A DNA stretch of 64,000 nt from JAWVFM01 sp963841455. Its GTDB lineage: Bacteria > Actinomycetota > Thermoleophilia > Solirubrobacterales > 70-9. The notes under the pieces are model-generated. The model saw nothing but the letters and a program-made list of their open reading frames with translations, searched no databases and was not told the origin of the DNA. Location of the stretch: the NCBI GenBank assembly GCA_963841455.1, contig CAWJCU010000010.1, positions 1 to 64,000 of the forward strand. Reading direction: 5' to 3'. Below, in pieces: positions 43,776-54,610 of the stretch; the first letter of the stretch is position 1, and each line of letters starts with the position of its first letter. Both the position numbers and the translations under genes were made by a program.

Positions 43776-45146
43776 ATGGCGGGGCGCGAGTTCGACGTCG
43801 TGGTCCTCGGCGCCGGCTCATCCGGCGAGGTTTGCGCCGGCAGGATCGCGGCCGGGGGGCTCGAGGTCGCGATCGTCGAGGCCGATCTGGTCGGGGGCGA
43901 GTGCTCCTACTACGCCTGCATGCCCTCGAAGGCGCTCCTGCGGCCGGCCGAGGCGCTGGCCGAGACGTCGCGCGTCGGCGGCGCGGCCGAGCGCCTCGAG
44001 GGCGCCGACCCAGATCCCCGCGCCACGCTCGTGCGCCGCGACGAGGTGATCTCCCACCGCGACGACTCCGGCCAGCTTCCGTGGCTTCAAGACCGCGGGA
44101 TCGAGCTGTTCCGGGGCAAGGGCGCGATCGAGGGTGAGCGGCGGGTGCGCGTGGGCCAGGGTGTCCTCACCGCCCGCAAGGCGGTGGTTGTCGCCACCGG
44201 CTCGACGGCCGCGGTTCCCGCCATCGACGGCCTCGCCGAGGTCGCACCGTGGACCCCGCGCGAGGCCACCACCGCCGAGGAGGTTCCGGACTCCCTCGGG
44301 ATTCTCGGCGGCGGCGCGGTTGGCGTCGAGATGGCCCAGGCGTGGAGCTCGCTCGGCGCCCGGGTGACGCTGATCGAGGCGGCGGAGCGCATCCTCGCCG
44401 GCGAGGAGCCGTTCGCGAGCGAGCAGGTGGCGGACGGCCTTCGCAAGGCTGGAGTGGACCTGCGCGAGGGGGCGAAGGCCTCGGCCGCGCGTCGCGGGGA
44501 CGGCGACATCACGGTCGAGCTCGAGCGCGGCGAGGAGGTGGATGTCTCCCAGCTTCTCGTCGCCGTCGGCCGCAGGGCACGCGTCGAGGGCATCGGCCTC
44601 GAGTCGGTCGGGATCGAGCCCGACGGCTATCTGGACACGAACGACCAGCTTCAGGTCGCAGGCCACGACTGGCTCTACGCGGTGGGCGACGTCAACGGCC
44701 GGGCCCTCCTCACCCATATGGGCAAGTACCAGGCGCGAATCGCCGGCGACCACATTCTCGGCAATGAGGTCGCGGCCGTCGCCGAAGCCGCCGGTTCCCC
44801 CCGCGTCGTCTTCACCATGCCCTCGGTGGCCGCCGTCGGCCACACCCTGTCGGCGGCTCGCGAGGCCGGCATCGACGCGCGAGCCGTCGACGTCGAGACC
44901 TCAGCGACCGCCGGGGCCAGCTTCCACGGGCGCGACGAGCCCGGGACCACGAGGCTCGTCATCGACGAGGACCGGCTGGTCGTGGTCGGCGCGACGTTCG
45001 TTGGTCCGGAGACGGCGGACTTCCTGCACGCGGCGACCATCGCCGTCACCGGTGACGTGCCGCTCGATCGCCTCTGGCATGCCGTGCCGACCTTTCCGAC
45101 GCGGAGCGAGGTTTGGCTGAAGCTGATGGAGGAGTACGGCCTGTAG
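43776..45146 (+). CDS. FAD-dependent pyridine nucleotide-disulfide oxidoreductase (dihydrolipoamide-dehydrogenase/mercuric-reductase-like)
   Basis: 456 residues. FAD site DVVVLGAGSSGEVCAGRIA; redox disulfide in GGECSYYACMPSKALLRPA (CxxxxC, with SYYA between the Cys where NVGC-type enzymes have VNVG); NAD site LGILGGGAVGVEMAQAW; second FAD motif YAVGDVNGRALLTHMGKYQA; and dimerisation domain ending HAVPTFPTRSEVWLKL, where the usual His-Pro-T-x-S-E is spread by inserted residues. The family passes electrons from NAD(P)H to a disulfide or a metal. It follows the M50 gene at 11 bases, so they are probably co-transcribed. Confidence 0.85.
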   Translation: MAGREFDVVVLGAGSSGEVCAGRIAAGGLEVAIVEADLVGGECSYYACMPSKALLRPAEALAETSRVGGAAERLEGADPDPRATLVRRDEVISHRDDSGQLPWLQDRGIELFRGKGAIEGERRVRVGQGVLTARKAVVVATGSTAAVPAIDGLAEVAPWTPREATTAEEVPDSLGILGGGAVGVEMAQAWSSLGARVTLIEAAERILAGEEPFASEQVADGLRKAGVDLREGAKASAARRGDGDITVELERGEEVDVSQLLVAVGRRARVEGIGLESVGIEPDGYLDTNDQLQVAGHDWLYAVGDVNGRALLTHMGKYQARIAGDHILGNEVAAVAEAAGSPRVVFTMPSVAAVGHTLSAAREAGIDARAVDVETSATAGASFHGRDEPGTTRLVIDEDRLVVVGATFVGPETADFLHAATIAVTGDVPLDRLWHAVPTFPTRSEVWLKLMEEYGL

Positions 45147-47013
<1,867 letters not shown>

Positions 47014-47070
47014 TATCGTGGCATGGGCGGGCCGGCGGCGGAGTGCCGCCGACCGATTGAAAGCCCGCGT

Positions 47071-47547
47071 TCACCCTCCCCGGCGCCGGAGCTCGCGGTC
47101 GATCTCCCGTCGCATGTCGCGGTCGCGCATCTCGCGCCGGCGGTCGCGGCCCTCCTTGTTCCTCGCCAGGGCGAGCTCGACCTTCGCCCAGGGGCCCTTG
47201 AAGTAGATCCGGGTCGGCACGAGCGTGAGGCCGCGCTGGGACGTGCGCCCGAGCAGGCGCTCGATCTCCGCACGATGGAGGAGCAGCTTGCGCGGGCGCT
47301 CCGGCTCGTGGTTCTGCGTGCTCGCCGGCGCGTAGGGCGGGATGTGCAGGCCCCGCAGCCACACCTCGCCCCCGTCGACGGTCGCGTAAGCGTCGGCGAT
47401 CTGCGCCCTTCCCTCCCGCAGCGACTTCACCTCGCTGCCCACCAGCTCGATGCCGCACTCGAGGCGCTCGAGGAACTCGAACTTGTGGCCCGCCCTGCGG
47501 TTGGTCGCGACATCGCCCGAGGCCGGCTTTCTCGGCTTCTTCGCCAT
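47071..47547 (-). CDS. smpB: SsrA-binding protein SmpB
   Basis: 158 residues, intact, of usual length. Landmarks: NRRAGHKFEFLERLECGIEL, VGSEVKSLREGRAQIADAYA, HIPPYAPAS and HRAEIERLLGRTSQRGLTLV, and a basic C-terminal tail (RDRRREMRDRDMRREIDREL) that enters the ribosome decoding centre. It binds tmRNA (found at 42457-42813) for rescue of stalled ribosomes. ATG 47547 lies seven bases downstream of the rnr stop, so the pair is co-expressed. Confidence 0.95.
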   Translation of the reverse strand: MAKKPRKPASGDVATNRRAGHKFEFLERLECGIELVGSEVKSLREGRAQIADAYATVDGGEVWLRGLHIPPYAPASTQNHEPERPRKLLLHRAEIERLLGRTSQRGLTLVPTRIYFKGPWAKVELALARNKEGRDRRREMRDRDMRREIDRELRRRGG

Positions 47548-47553
47548 CAGCGC

Positions 47554-49393
47554 TTATCGCTCCCGCCGGCGGCGTCCGGCCCGGGCCCGGCTCGCGCGCG
47601 AACCCTTCGGTGGCCTGCGGCGAGGGGGCCGGGTCCGCTGCTTGCCTCGGTCCGCGGTCCTGGTTTCGGCCGTCAGGTCCACCCGCCCGCGCGCAGCCTC
47701 GATGGAGTCCACGCCCACCGCAGACCGGGTCACCGAGCCTGATCGCCGTGCCGCTGCGCCGTCCGACGATCGCGGTCTCGGTCTCGTTGAGGTCGAAGCG
47801 CTCGCCGGGGAGACGGCGCGCGGGCAGGAACCCCTCGTACACGTCGCCGAGCTTGCCGCCAAAGCGCACGAACGCTCCCGCGCCGACGACTCCCGACACC
47901 TCGCCGTCGAAGCGAACGCCCCAGCCCCCTTCCCGCAGCTCGCGCTCCAGGAGATAGCACGAGCACACCTTGTCGGCCCTGCGCTCGGTGGCCATCGCCT
48001 CGCGCTCGCGCTCGGAGCTGTGCACGGCGACATCGGCGACGTTCGCGCGCTCAGGCGCCGACTCGCCGGCGCCGATCAACGACAGCAGCGCGCGATGAGC
48101 CACAAGGTCCGGATAGCGACGGATCGGCGACGTGAAGTGGGAGTACGCGGCGCTTCCGAGGCCGGCGTGGCCGAGGTTTCGCGGGCTGTAGTACGCCTGC
48201 TTCAGCGAGCGCAGCACGAGGCCAGCGTAGGCGTCGCGCCCGTGCTTGCGTCTGCGCGCCTCTCGCGCGACGAGGCGGCTGATCTCCCCCACCAGCTCGG
48301 CCGCCCGGCTCGGGCCAAGGCTCTCGGGAAGGGGCGGCGTGGGTATGTCGAGCGAGGCGAGCTGCGCAACCAAGCGCTCGACCCGCGCTGGATCGGGGCG
48401 CTCGTGGACGCGGTAGAGGGTCGCGACCTTTCGCCGCTCGCAGAGCTCGGCGACCTGCTCGTTGGTGAGGATCATCAGGTGCTCGATCAGGCGGTGCGCC
48501 TCCGTTTGGGCGACCGATTTCGCTCTCACGACGGCGCCGTCGGAGTCGAAGTTGAACTCGGGCTCGAACGACTCGATCTCCAGGGAGCCGACGCGACGGC
48601 GATCGGCCAGCGCCGCGGCCGCCCTCCTCGCGAGCGCAAGCGGCTCGGCGACAGCCGCGGGAGCGGCCTCTCGCCCGTCGAAGACCCGATCGAGCTGGTC
48701 GTAGTCGAGGCGCTCGTCCGAGCGGATGCGGGTCCGCTCGAAGCTGGCCGACCTCGGAACGCCGTCGGGACCCACGACGATCTGCGCGGTCACCGCCAAG
48801 CGCTCCACCCCCGGCGCGAGGCTGCACGCATCGTCGGAAAGCGATCCCGGCAGCATCGGCTCGACCGTGCCCGGGACGTACGTGCTCGTCGCACGGCGAA
48901 GGGCCTCGGCCTCGAGCCGCGAGCCGGGTCGCACGTGGGCCGCCACGTCCGCGATGTGGATGAAGAGACGGGTGTCGTCCCCGTCGACCTCGGCGGAGAC
49001 CGCGTCGTCGAAATCCCGAGCGGTTGCTGGGTCGACGGTGAACGTGGGGAGCGCGGTGAGGTCGCGCCTCGCTGCGCCAATGTCGGCCCCGCGCGAGGCG
49101 CTTCTGGCCGCCTCGTCGGTGACGACCCGCCGGAAGCCGCGGTCCGACCCGCCGTCCCAAAGCAGGGCGGCGATGACCTCGCGTGGCACGTCGGCGCGGC
49201 CCAGCGTTCGCAGTGCGCGCGCCCCGCCGGGCCCGAAGTCGACCAGCGCGAGGTCGCCCTCGCAAACGTCCGCGGACCCTCGCGCAAGCGGCGCGCCAGG
49301 TGCCCTCTCGAAGAGCGGCTCGGCCTCGCGAAAGCGCCCGCGCCCCGAGATCGCGGCGACGCGCCGCCCGAGGCCCCTCCCTCGTCCGTTCAC
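47554..49393 (-). CDS. rnr: ribonuclease R family exoribonuclease (one frame break near the end)
   Basis: About 612 residues. The RNB catalytic domain is clear: FTVDPATARDFDDAVSAEVD with the metal-binding Asp cluster, FIHIADVAAHVRPGS, GSLSDDACSLAPGVERLAV, HRLIEHLMILTNEQVAEL and AAYSHFTSPIRRYPDLVAHR. An S1-like segment follows (VVGAGAFVRFGGKLGDVYEG). An extra T near 47717 shifts the frame; the other frame continues with VGVDSIEAARGRVDL into a Lys/Arg-rich tail ending at TGA 47554. RNase R degrades structured RNA and the defective messages released by tmRNA. The GTG start overlaps the ctpA stop. Confidence 0.88.
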
Positions 49394-50566
49394 CGGCCGG
49401 ACCGGATCTCGCGGCCGAGGATCGCCAGGGCCCTGCGCTGAGCCTCGTCGCGATGCTGGGTGTTCGGGTCGTCGGCGGCGTGGACGTCAGGCTTGATCGC
49501 CCTTGTTCAGCGTCGAGCTTCCGTTGGCCGTGAAGAAGCGGCCGATCGTCAGGTCCAGGGCACCGCCGTTCGGGAGGTCGATGGCCTGCTGGAACGTTCC
49601 CTTGCCGAAGGTGCGCGTGCCGACCACCTTCGCAAGCCCGTCCTCGGAGAGCGCCGCCGTCAGGATCTCGGCGGCCGATGCGGTGTCGTGGTCGACGAGC
49701 ACCACGATCGGCTTCCGAGCCACCGGGGCGCCGGCGGCCCTGTAGACGCGATGACCCTGGGTCCGGCTGCTGGTCGACACCACGCGCTCGCCCTTCTGCA
49801 TGAAGACGCTTGCCCCCAGCACCGCCTCCTCCAGGAGGCCGCCCCCGTTGCCGCGAAGGTCGAGGAGGAGCCCCTTCGCGCCGCGACGGTAGAGGCGGTC
49901 GACCGCGCTTCGAAGCTCGCCGTGCGCGCCCGCGCTGAAGGTCGCGAAGCGAACGTCGGCCACCCGCTTGCCGTCGGCGCGGGCCATTTGCCCGTGGACC
50001 GCGGGCACCTGGACGTCGGCGCGCTTGACGGAGATGGTCCGCGTCTTGCCCTTGCCGCTCGGGACGACGCGGAGCCTCACCGAGGTTCCCGGCGCGCCGC
50101 GGATGATCGCGACCGACGCGTCGGTCGGCTTCCCCTCCAGCGAACGGCCGTCGGCCCCCGTGATCAGGTCGCCGCTCTTCAAGCCCGCGCGCTGCGCGGG
50201 AGTGCCGGCGATCACGCTCGCGACCCGCAGCCCGCGCTTGACTCCGCTCACGGTGAGGCCGACGCCCTCGAACTGGCCGGAGGTATCGGAGTCGAACTGC
50301 TCGAGGCTCCGGGGGTCGAGGTAGCGTGAGAAGCGGTCGTGGTACCGATGCTTCAGCTGGTTGACCATGCCGGCGATCGACGCATCGTCGAGGAACTTCC
50401 CGTTGACGGCGTGGAAGTAGTTGTCCTCGACCTGTGTCCGCGCCTGGTCGACCGCGCTCTGCTGGAACGGGCCAAAGATCGCATAGGCGATCGCAGCGCC
50501 GGCCAGCGCGATCGTGGCGCCGGCGATCGCGCCGAACACGAAGCCTCGGCGGCGTTCTGCGGTCAT
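49390..50566 (-). CDS. S41-family C-terminal processing peptidase (one base inserted near the end)
   Basis: About 391 residues. An N-terminal membrane anchor (GAIAGATIALAGAAIAYAIF), a PDZ domain (GLRVASVIAGTPAQRAGLK, SGDLITGADGRSLEG) and the protease core with VADVRFATF, LLLDLRGNGGGLLEEAV and VVLVDHDTASAAEILTAAL, where the catalytic Ser of the usual SASASE motif appears as TASAAE, and GTRTFGKGTFQ with the Lys. One extra G near 49497 (ggc-G-atcaag) ends the frame early; removing it restores KGIKPDVHAADDPNT up to the TGA overlapping rnr. Length is one over a multiple of three. Confidence 0.87.
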
Positions 50567-50625
50567 CGGACAGGCGAATCGCTGGAGCGGGTCACCGCTC
50601 CTTTATAGAAGGTCGGCTTTAAGGA

Positions 50626-51537
50626 TCAGATGCGGAGGAAGCGCCGCAGGGTGACGCCGCTGCCGAGCGCGGAGATGGCCATCGCGGCGGCGACAAGGGC
50701 GGCAACGAGCGGAACGAACCCGACCGTCGAGAAGTTGTTGATCAGGGTGAAGTCGCTCGCGAGGGGGTCGACGATCGTCACCTTGCCGAGGTAGAGGATC
50801 CCGACCGCGAGCGCGGCGCCGGCGAGCCCGACGATCACGCCCTCGATGACGAACGGCCAGCGGATGAACCAGTTGGTCGCGCCCACGAGCCTCATCACCT
50901 CCACCTCGCGCCTGCGGGCGTAGATCGAGAGCCGGATCGTGTTGCCGACGAGCATCACCGAGGCGATCAGGAGCAGGGCGGCGATCACGATGAGAACGAT
51001 CTTCACGGCCCCGGTGACCGAGCGAATCTTGTTCGCGGCCTGGTGGGAGTCGTTGACGCCCTGGATGGCCGAGGTGATCGGCTGCGGCTTGCCGCTCGCG
51101 CCGGTCGGCTCGATCGCGTGCCGGATCTGGTTGAGGTTGTCGGGGTTGTCCGGGAAGACGTTGTACGAGGCGGGGAGGGGATTCGACTTCAGCTGGTCGA
51201 GGCCCTGGCGCAGCGGCCCACTGCCGACCTCCTTGCGGAGTGTCTTCTTTGCGTCCGCCTTCGAGACGTACTTGGCTCGCGCGACGTGTGGGACGTTGCG
51301 GATCTTCTTCCCGGTCGCCGCCACCTGGGCCTTCGTCGCGTCGTCGTAGAGGAAGACCCGAAGCGCGAGCTGGGAGCGCACCGAGGTGGTGGTCTCCGAG
51401 CTGGCCTTGAGGACGGGGATCAGGACGCCGAGCAGCACGGTGGTCACGAGGATCGTGACCACGGCGGCGAGGCTCGGTGCCGCGTTACGGCGCAGCGCCC
51501 GGAAGGCCTCGGCGATGAAGAAGGGGACCTTGCGCAT
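50626..51537 (-). CDS. ftsX: cell-division permease FtsX
   Basis: 303 residues with the FtsX topology: helix 1 (LAAVVTILVTTVLLGVLIPV), a large extracellular domain (residues 45-175) including VRSQLALRVFLYDDATKAQV, and three further helices (VLIVIAALLLIASVMLVGN among them) with the cytoplasmic loop ARRREVEVMRLVGATNWFIR that contacts FtsE. It relays ATP-driven signals to wall hydrolases. The ATG lies three bases past the ftsE stop. Confidence 0.93.
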   Translation of the reverse strand: MRKVPFFIAEAFRALRRNAAPSLAAVVTILVTTVLLGVLIPVLKASSETTTSVRSQLALRVFLYDDATKAQVAATGKKIRNVPHVARAKYVSKADAKKTLRKEVGSGPLRQGLDQLKSNPLPASYNVFPDNPDNLNQIRHAIEPTGASGKPQPITSAIQGVNDSHQAANKIRSVTGAVKIVLIVIAALLLIASVMLVGNTIRLSIYARRREVEVMRLVGATNWFIRWPFVIEGVIVGLAGAALAVGILYLGKVTIVDPLASDFTLINNFSTVGFVPLVAALVAAAMAISALGSGVTLRRFLRI

Positions 51538-51540
51538 CGA

Positions 51541-52407
51541 TCAGCCGGAGTCGCCGTTCGTGCCGCCCTCGTCGCCAACGCCCATCTCCGCTCTGATTCG
51601 GGCGGCGAACTCGGTCGTCGATTCCTCGTGGTAGCCGCTCGCGGCCTGGTCGCGGACGAGGCGCCCCGCATCGAGCGCGATCACGCGCCGCTGCATCTTG
51701 TCGACCATCTCGCGGTCGTGGGAGACCACGAGGACGGTCGTGCCGGTGCGGTTGATCCGGTAGAGCAGCTGCATGATCCCGATCGATGTCTCGGGGTCGA
51801 GGTTGCCCGTGGGCTCGTCCGCCAGCAGGAGCGGCGGGTGGTTGACGAACGCGCGTGCGATCGAAACGCGCTGCTGCTCGCCGCCGGAGAGCTGATCGGG
51901 GTAGCTGTGGATCTTCGCCTGGAGGCCGACGAGGCGGAGGATCTCGGGAACCTTGCGCCTGATCTCGCGGCGGCTGCCGCCGGTCACCTGGAGCGCGTAG
52001 GCGACGTTGTCGTAGACGTTCCGGTTCGGCAGCAGCTTGAAGTCCTGAAAGACGCACCCGATGCGGCGCCGCAGAAGCGGCACCTTCTTGATCGGAATGC
52101 GGTTGATGTCGCGTCCGGCGATGAGCACGTGGCCCTGCGCGGGCTCGACCTCCCGGATCAGCAGCTTGATCAGAGTCGACTTGCCGCACCCCGTGGGCCC
52201 GACGACGAACGCGAACTCGCCGCGGGTGATCGAGGCGCTGACGCGCTCGAGCGCCACGTGTCCGCCCGGATAGACGACGGTCGCGTCGTGGAGCTCGATG
52301 ACGGGCGGGCGGGTGCGCGCAGGGTCGGGCGTCGTTGGCGGGTGGGCGTCGTGGGCGGGCCCGCGGGCTCGCTCGCGGCGGCTGGTTCTGGATCCGAGCA
52401 GGGCCAT
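51541..52407 (-). CDS. ftsE: cell-division ATPase FtsE
   Basis: 288 residues. After a basic leader of about 35 residues the ABC core has Walker A FVVGPTGCGKSTLIKLL, VFQDFKLLPNRNVYDNVAYA (family-specific Q-loop), signature LSGGEQQRVSIARAFV, Walker B LLLADEPTGNLDP and VVSHDREMVDKM. The C-terminal extension (GYHEESTTEFAARIRAEMG) is longer than in E. coli FtsE. It drives FtsX. The usual ftsEX, peptidase, rnr, smpB order is common in actinobacteria. Confidence 0.93.
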   Translation of the reverse strand: MALLGSRTSRRERARGPAHDAHPPTTPDPARTRPPVIELHDATVVYPGGHVALERVSASITRGEFAFVVGPTGCGKSTLIKLLIREVEPAQGHVLIAGRDINRIPIKKVPLLRRRIGCVFQDFKLLPNRNVYDNVAYALQVTGGSRREIRRKVPEILRLVGLQAKIHSYPDQLSGGEQQRVSIARAFVNHPPLLLADEPTGNLDPETSIGIMQLLYRINRTGTTVLVVSHDREMVDKMQRRVIALDAGRLVRDQAASGYHEESTTEFAARIRAEMGVGDEGGTNGDSG

Positions 52408-52547
52408 GGGATTGGGATGTTCTGCGGCGCCCGGGCGATTCCTGCGCCCGGTCGGGCGCTTTCGCGCGGGTAAGACAGCCGCGGGAGAGTAGCGCAGATT
52501 ACTGAACGGACGCTTACGGTCCGCTCACGCCGTGCTTACAGTGCCGA

Positions 52548-53546
52548 TCAGGTCCACTCCGGACCGAAGAGCGGCGGGCGCGACACGATCGGCTTCAGCA
52601 CCAGCGCCTCGCGGGCGCGGTCGGCGATGCCGCGTGCCGTGAGTCCGAAGTGCTCCATGCAAGCCTCCCCCGTGCCCGAGATGCCGAACTCGTCGCCCAT
52701 CCCGACGGCGAAGATCGGAACGGGGTGCTGCTCAGCCGCGACCTCGCGGACCGCGTCGGCGAGCCCGCCGACGACGCGATGCTCCTCGGCCGTCACCCCG
52801 ACCCCCGTCTTCGAGAGCGAGCCGAGCACCGTCTCGGCGTCGAGTGGCTTCACGACCGCCACGTTCAGGACCTCGGCCTCGACGCCGTCGTCGCGCTCCA
52901 GCGACTCGGCCGCCTCCAGCGCGCGCCAGACCATGTGGCCGGTGGCGACGAGCGTGATGTCCTTGCCCTCGCGCAGCACGTCGACCCCGCCGCCGAGCGC
53001 CTCGGGGATCTCGTCGTAGACCGGCGCGGTTGCGGGCCGCCCGAAGCGTATGTAGGTGGGCCGAGCGAGCTCGTAGGCCTCGACCGTGGCCCGGTAGGCC
53101 TGGTTGTAGTCGGCGGGGACGACCACCCGCATCTGCGGCATCGCCCGCATGAGGGCGATGTCCTCGATCATCTGGTGGGAGGCGCCGTCCTCGCCCAGCG
53201 AGACGCCCCCGTGGGAGGCGCCGATGGTCACCGGCAGCTCGTTGTGGGCGATGCCCAGCCGGACCTGGTCGTAGGCGCGGCCGGTGGCGAAGATCGCGAA
53301 GGTCGAGCAGAAGGGGCGCTTGCCCGTCGCGGCGAGGCCGCAGGCCATCGACATCATGTTCGCCTCGGCGGCGCCGACGTTGAAGAACCGCTCGGGGAAC
53401 CGCTTGCCGAACTTGATCGCCTGGGTGGAGACCGCCAGGTCGGCGTCAAGCGCCACAACGTCCTCGTGGCGCTCGCCCAGATCCACCAGGGCGTCGCCGT
53501 AGGCGTGGCGCGTGGCGATCGGCTCCGTCTTGGCTTCGGCCGGCAT
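52548..53546 (-). CDS. transketolase C-terminal subunit
   Basis: 332 residues covering the pyrimidine-binding and C-terminal domains: DADLAVSTQAIKFGKRFPER, VGAAEANMMSMACGLAATG with the conserved Glu for thiamine diphosphate, GASHGGVSLGEDGASHQMIE, and VLNVAVVKPLDAETVLGSL. Its ATG shares bases with the upstream stop (TGATG), so it is co-translated with the other half. Split transketolases act as heteromers in the pentose phosphate pathway. A small hairpin (GGACgcttacgGTCC at 52508-52522) lies just beyond the stop. Confidence 0.93.
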   Translation of the reverse strand: MPAEAKTEPIATRHAYGDALVDLGERHEDVVALDADLAVSTQAIKFGKRFPERFFNVGAAEANMMSMACGLAATGKRPFCSTFAIFATGRAYDQVRLGIAHNELPVTIGASHGGVSLGEDGASHQMIEDIALMRAMPQMRVVVPADYNQAYRATVEAYELARPTYIRFGRPATAPVYDEIPEALGGGVDVLREGKDITLVATGHMVWRALEAAESLERDDGVEAEVLNVAVVKPLDAETVLGSLSKTGVGVTAEEHRVVGGLADAVREVAAEQHPVPIFAVGMGDEFGISGTGEACMEHFGLTARGIADRAREALVLKPIVSRPPLFGPEWT

Positions 53547-54481
53547 CAGCTCTTGTCCCCCGCCGCCTGCAGGGCCTTCGTCTGCTCCTCGAGCGTCGCC
53601 TCGAGCTCAGCGAGCGCGTCGGTCGCCTGCTCCGGGGTGGGCGGCTTGCCGTGGAAGCCGAAGCGCCCCTCCATGAACGAGACGCCACGCCCCTTCTTCG
53701 TCTGCGCGACGATCGCCGCGGGACGGTCGAGCGTGCGGCTTCGCTCGAGCGCCTCGACCACCTGGGCCATGTCGTGACCGTCGATCTCCACCGAGTCCCA
53801 GCCGAACGCCTCGAACTTGCCGCGCACGTCGCCGATGTCCATGACCTCCTCGGTCGTTCCGTCGGTCTGCAGGTGGTTGTAGTCGACGATCGCGGTGAGG
53901 TTCGAGACGCCGAAGTGTGCCGCCGCCGTCGCCGCCTCCCACGTCTGTCCCTCCTGGCAGTCGCCGTCGGAGAGCACTCCGAACACGTGCGCCGTGTCGG
54001 CGAGGCCGTCGAGCCGCAGCGCGAGGCAGATCCCGGTGCACATCGAGAGCCCCTGGCCAAGCGAGCCGGTCGACACCTCTACCCCGGTGGTGCGGTTCAT
54101 GTCGGGGTGGCCCTGGAGCTGCGATCCAATCTGGCGCACACCCATCAGGTCGCCGGGCGGGAAGTAGCCGTGGTGGGCGAGCGCCGCGTACTGAATCGGC
54201 GCCGCGTGGCCCTTGCAGAGGACGAAGCGGTCGCGCGCGGGCCAGTCGGGCCGCTCGGGGTCGTGCCGAAGGACGCGGTAGTAGAGCGCGGTGACGATGT
54301 CGGCAGCCGAAAGTGACGAGTCGAGATGGCCCGACTTCGCGACCGCGAGCATCCGCACGCACTCCCCGCGCAAGACGGTCGCCCAGCGCTCGAGCTCCGG
54401 GACGGTCGGCTCGGGCCGGTCGCCAGGCTCGCCGGAGCGTGCCGGAGGCTTCAGGTCGGGAACTGGCCGCAGGTGGGTCAC
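53546..54481 (-). CDS. transketolase N-terminal subunit
   Basis: 311 residues with the thiamine-diphosphate domain: AVAKSGHLDSSLSAADIVTA, RDRFVLCKGHAAPIQYAAL, VSTGSLGQGLSMCTGICLAL, FGVLSDGDCQEGQTWEAATA (GDG motif) and AIVDYNHLQTDG. I chose the GTG at 54481, because the 45 residues before it in the open frame are not conserved in character. Pairs with the following gene. Confidence 0.92.
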   Translation of the reverse strand: MTHLRPVPDLKPPARSGEPGDRPEPTVPELERWATVLRGECVRMLAVAKSGHLDSSLSAADIVTALYYRVLRHDPERPDWPARDRFVLCKGHAAPIQYAALAHHGYFPPGDLMGVRQIGSQLQGHPDMNRTTGVEVSTGSLGQGLSMCTGICLALRLDGLADTAHVFGVLSDGDCQEGQTWEAATAAAHFGVSNLTAIVDYNHLQTDGTTEEVMDIGDVRGKFEAFGWDSVEIDGHDMAQVVEALERSRTLDRPAAIVAQTKKGRGVSFMEGRFGFHGKPPTPEQATDALAELEATLEEQTKALQAAGDKS

Positions 54482-54610
54482 CGAGGCGAGATTAGCGCTG
54501 GAGCCCACGCCGACGGAGGCTATGCGGGCCGACGGACAGACAGCACCCGGATCGCCGAGCGGATCGGGTACGCTCGTGGCGTCGTACTGATCACGTAGCC
54601 AGGGGCTTTC

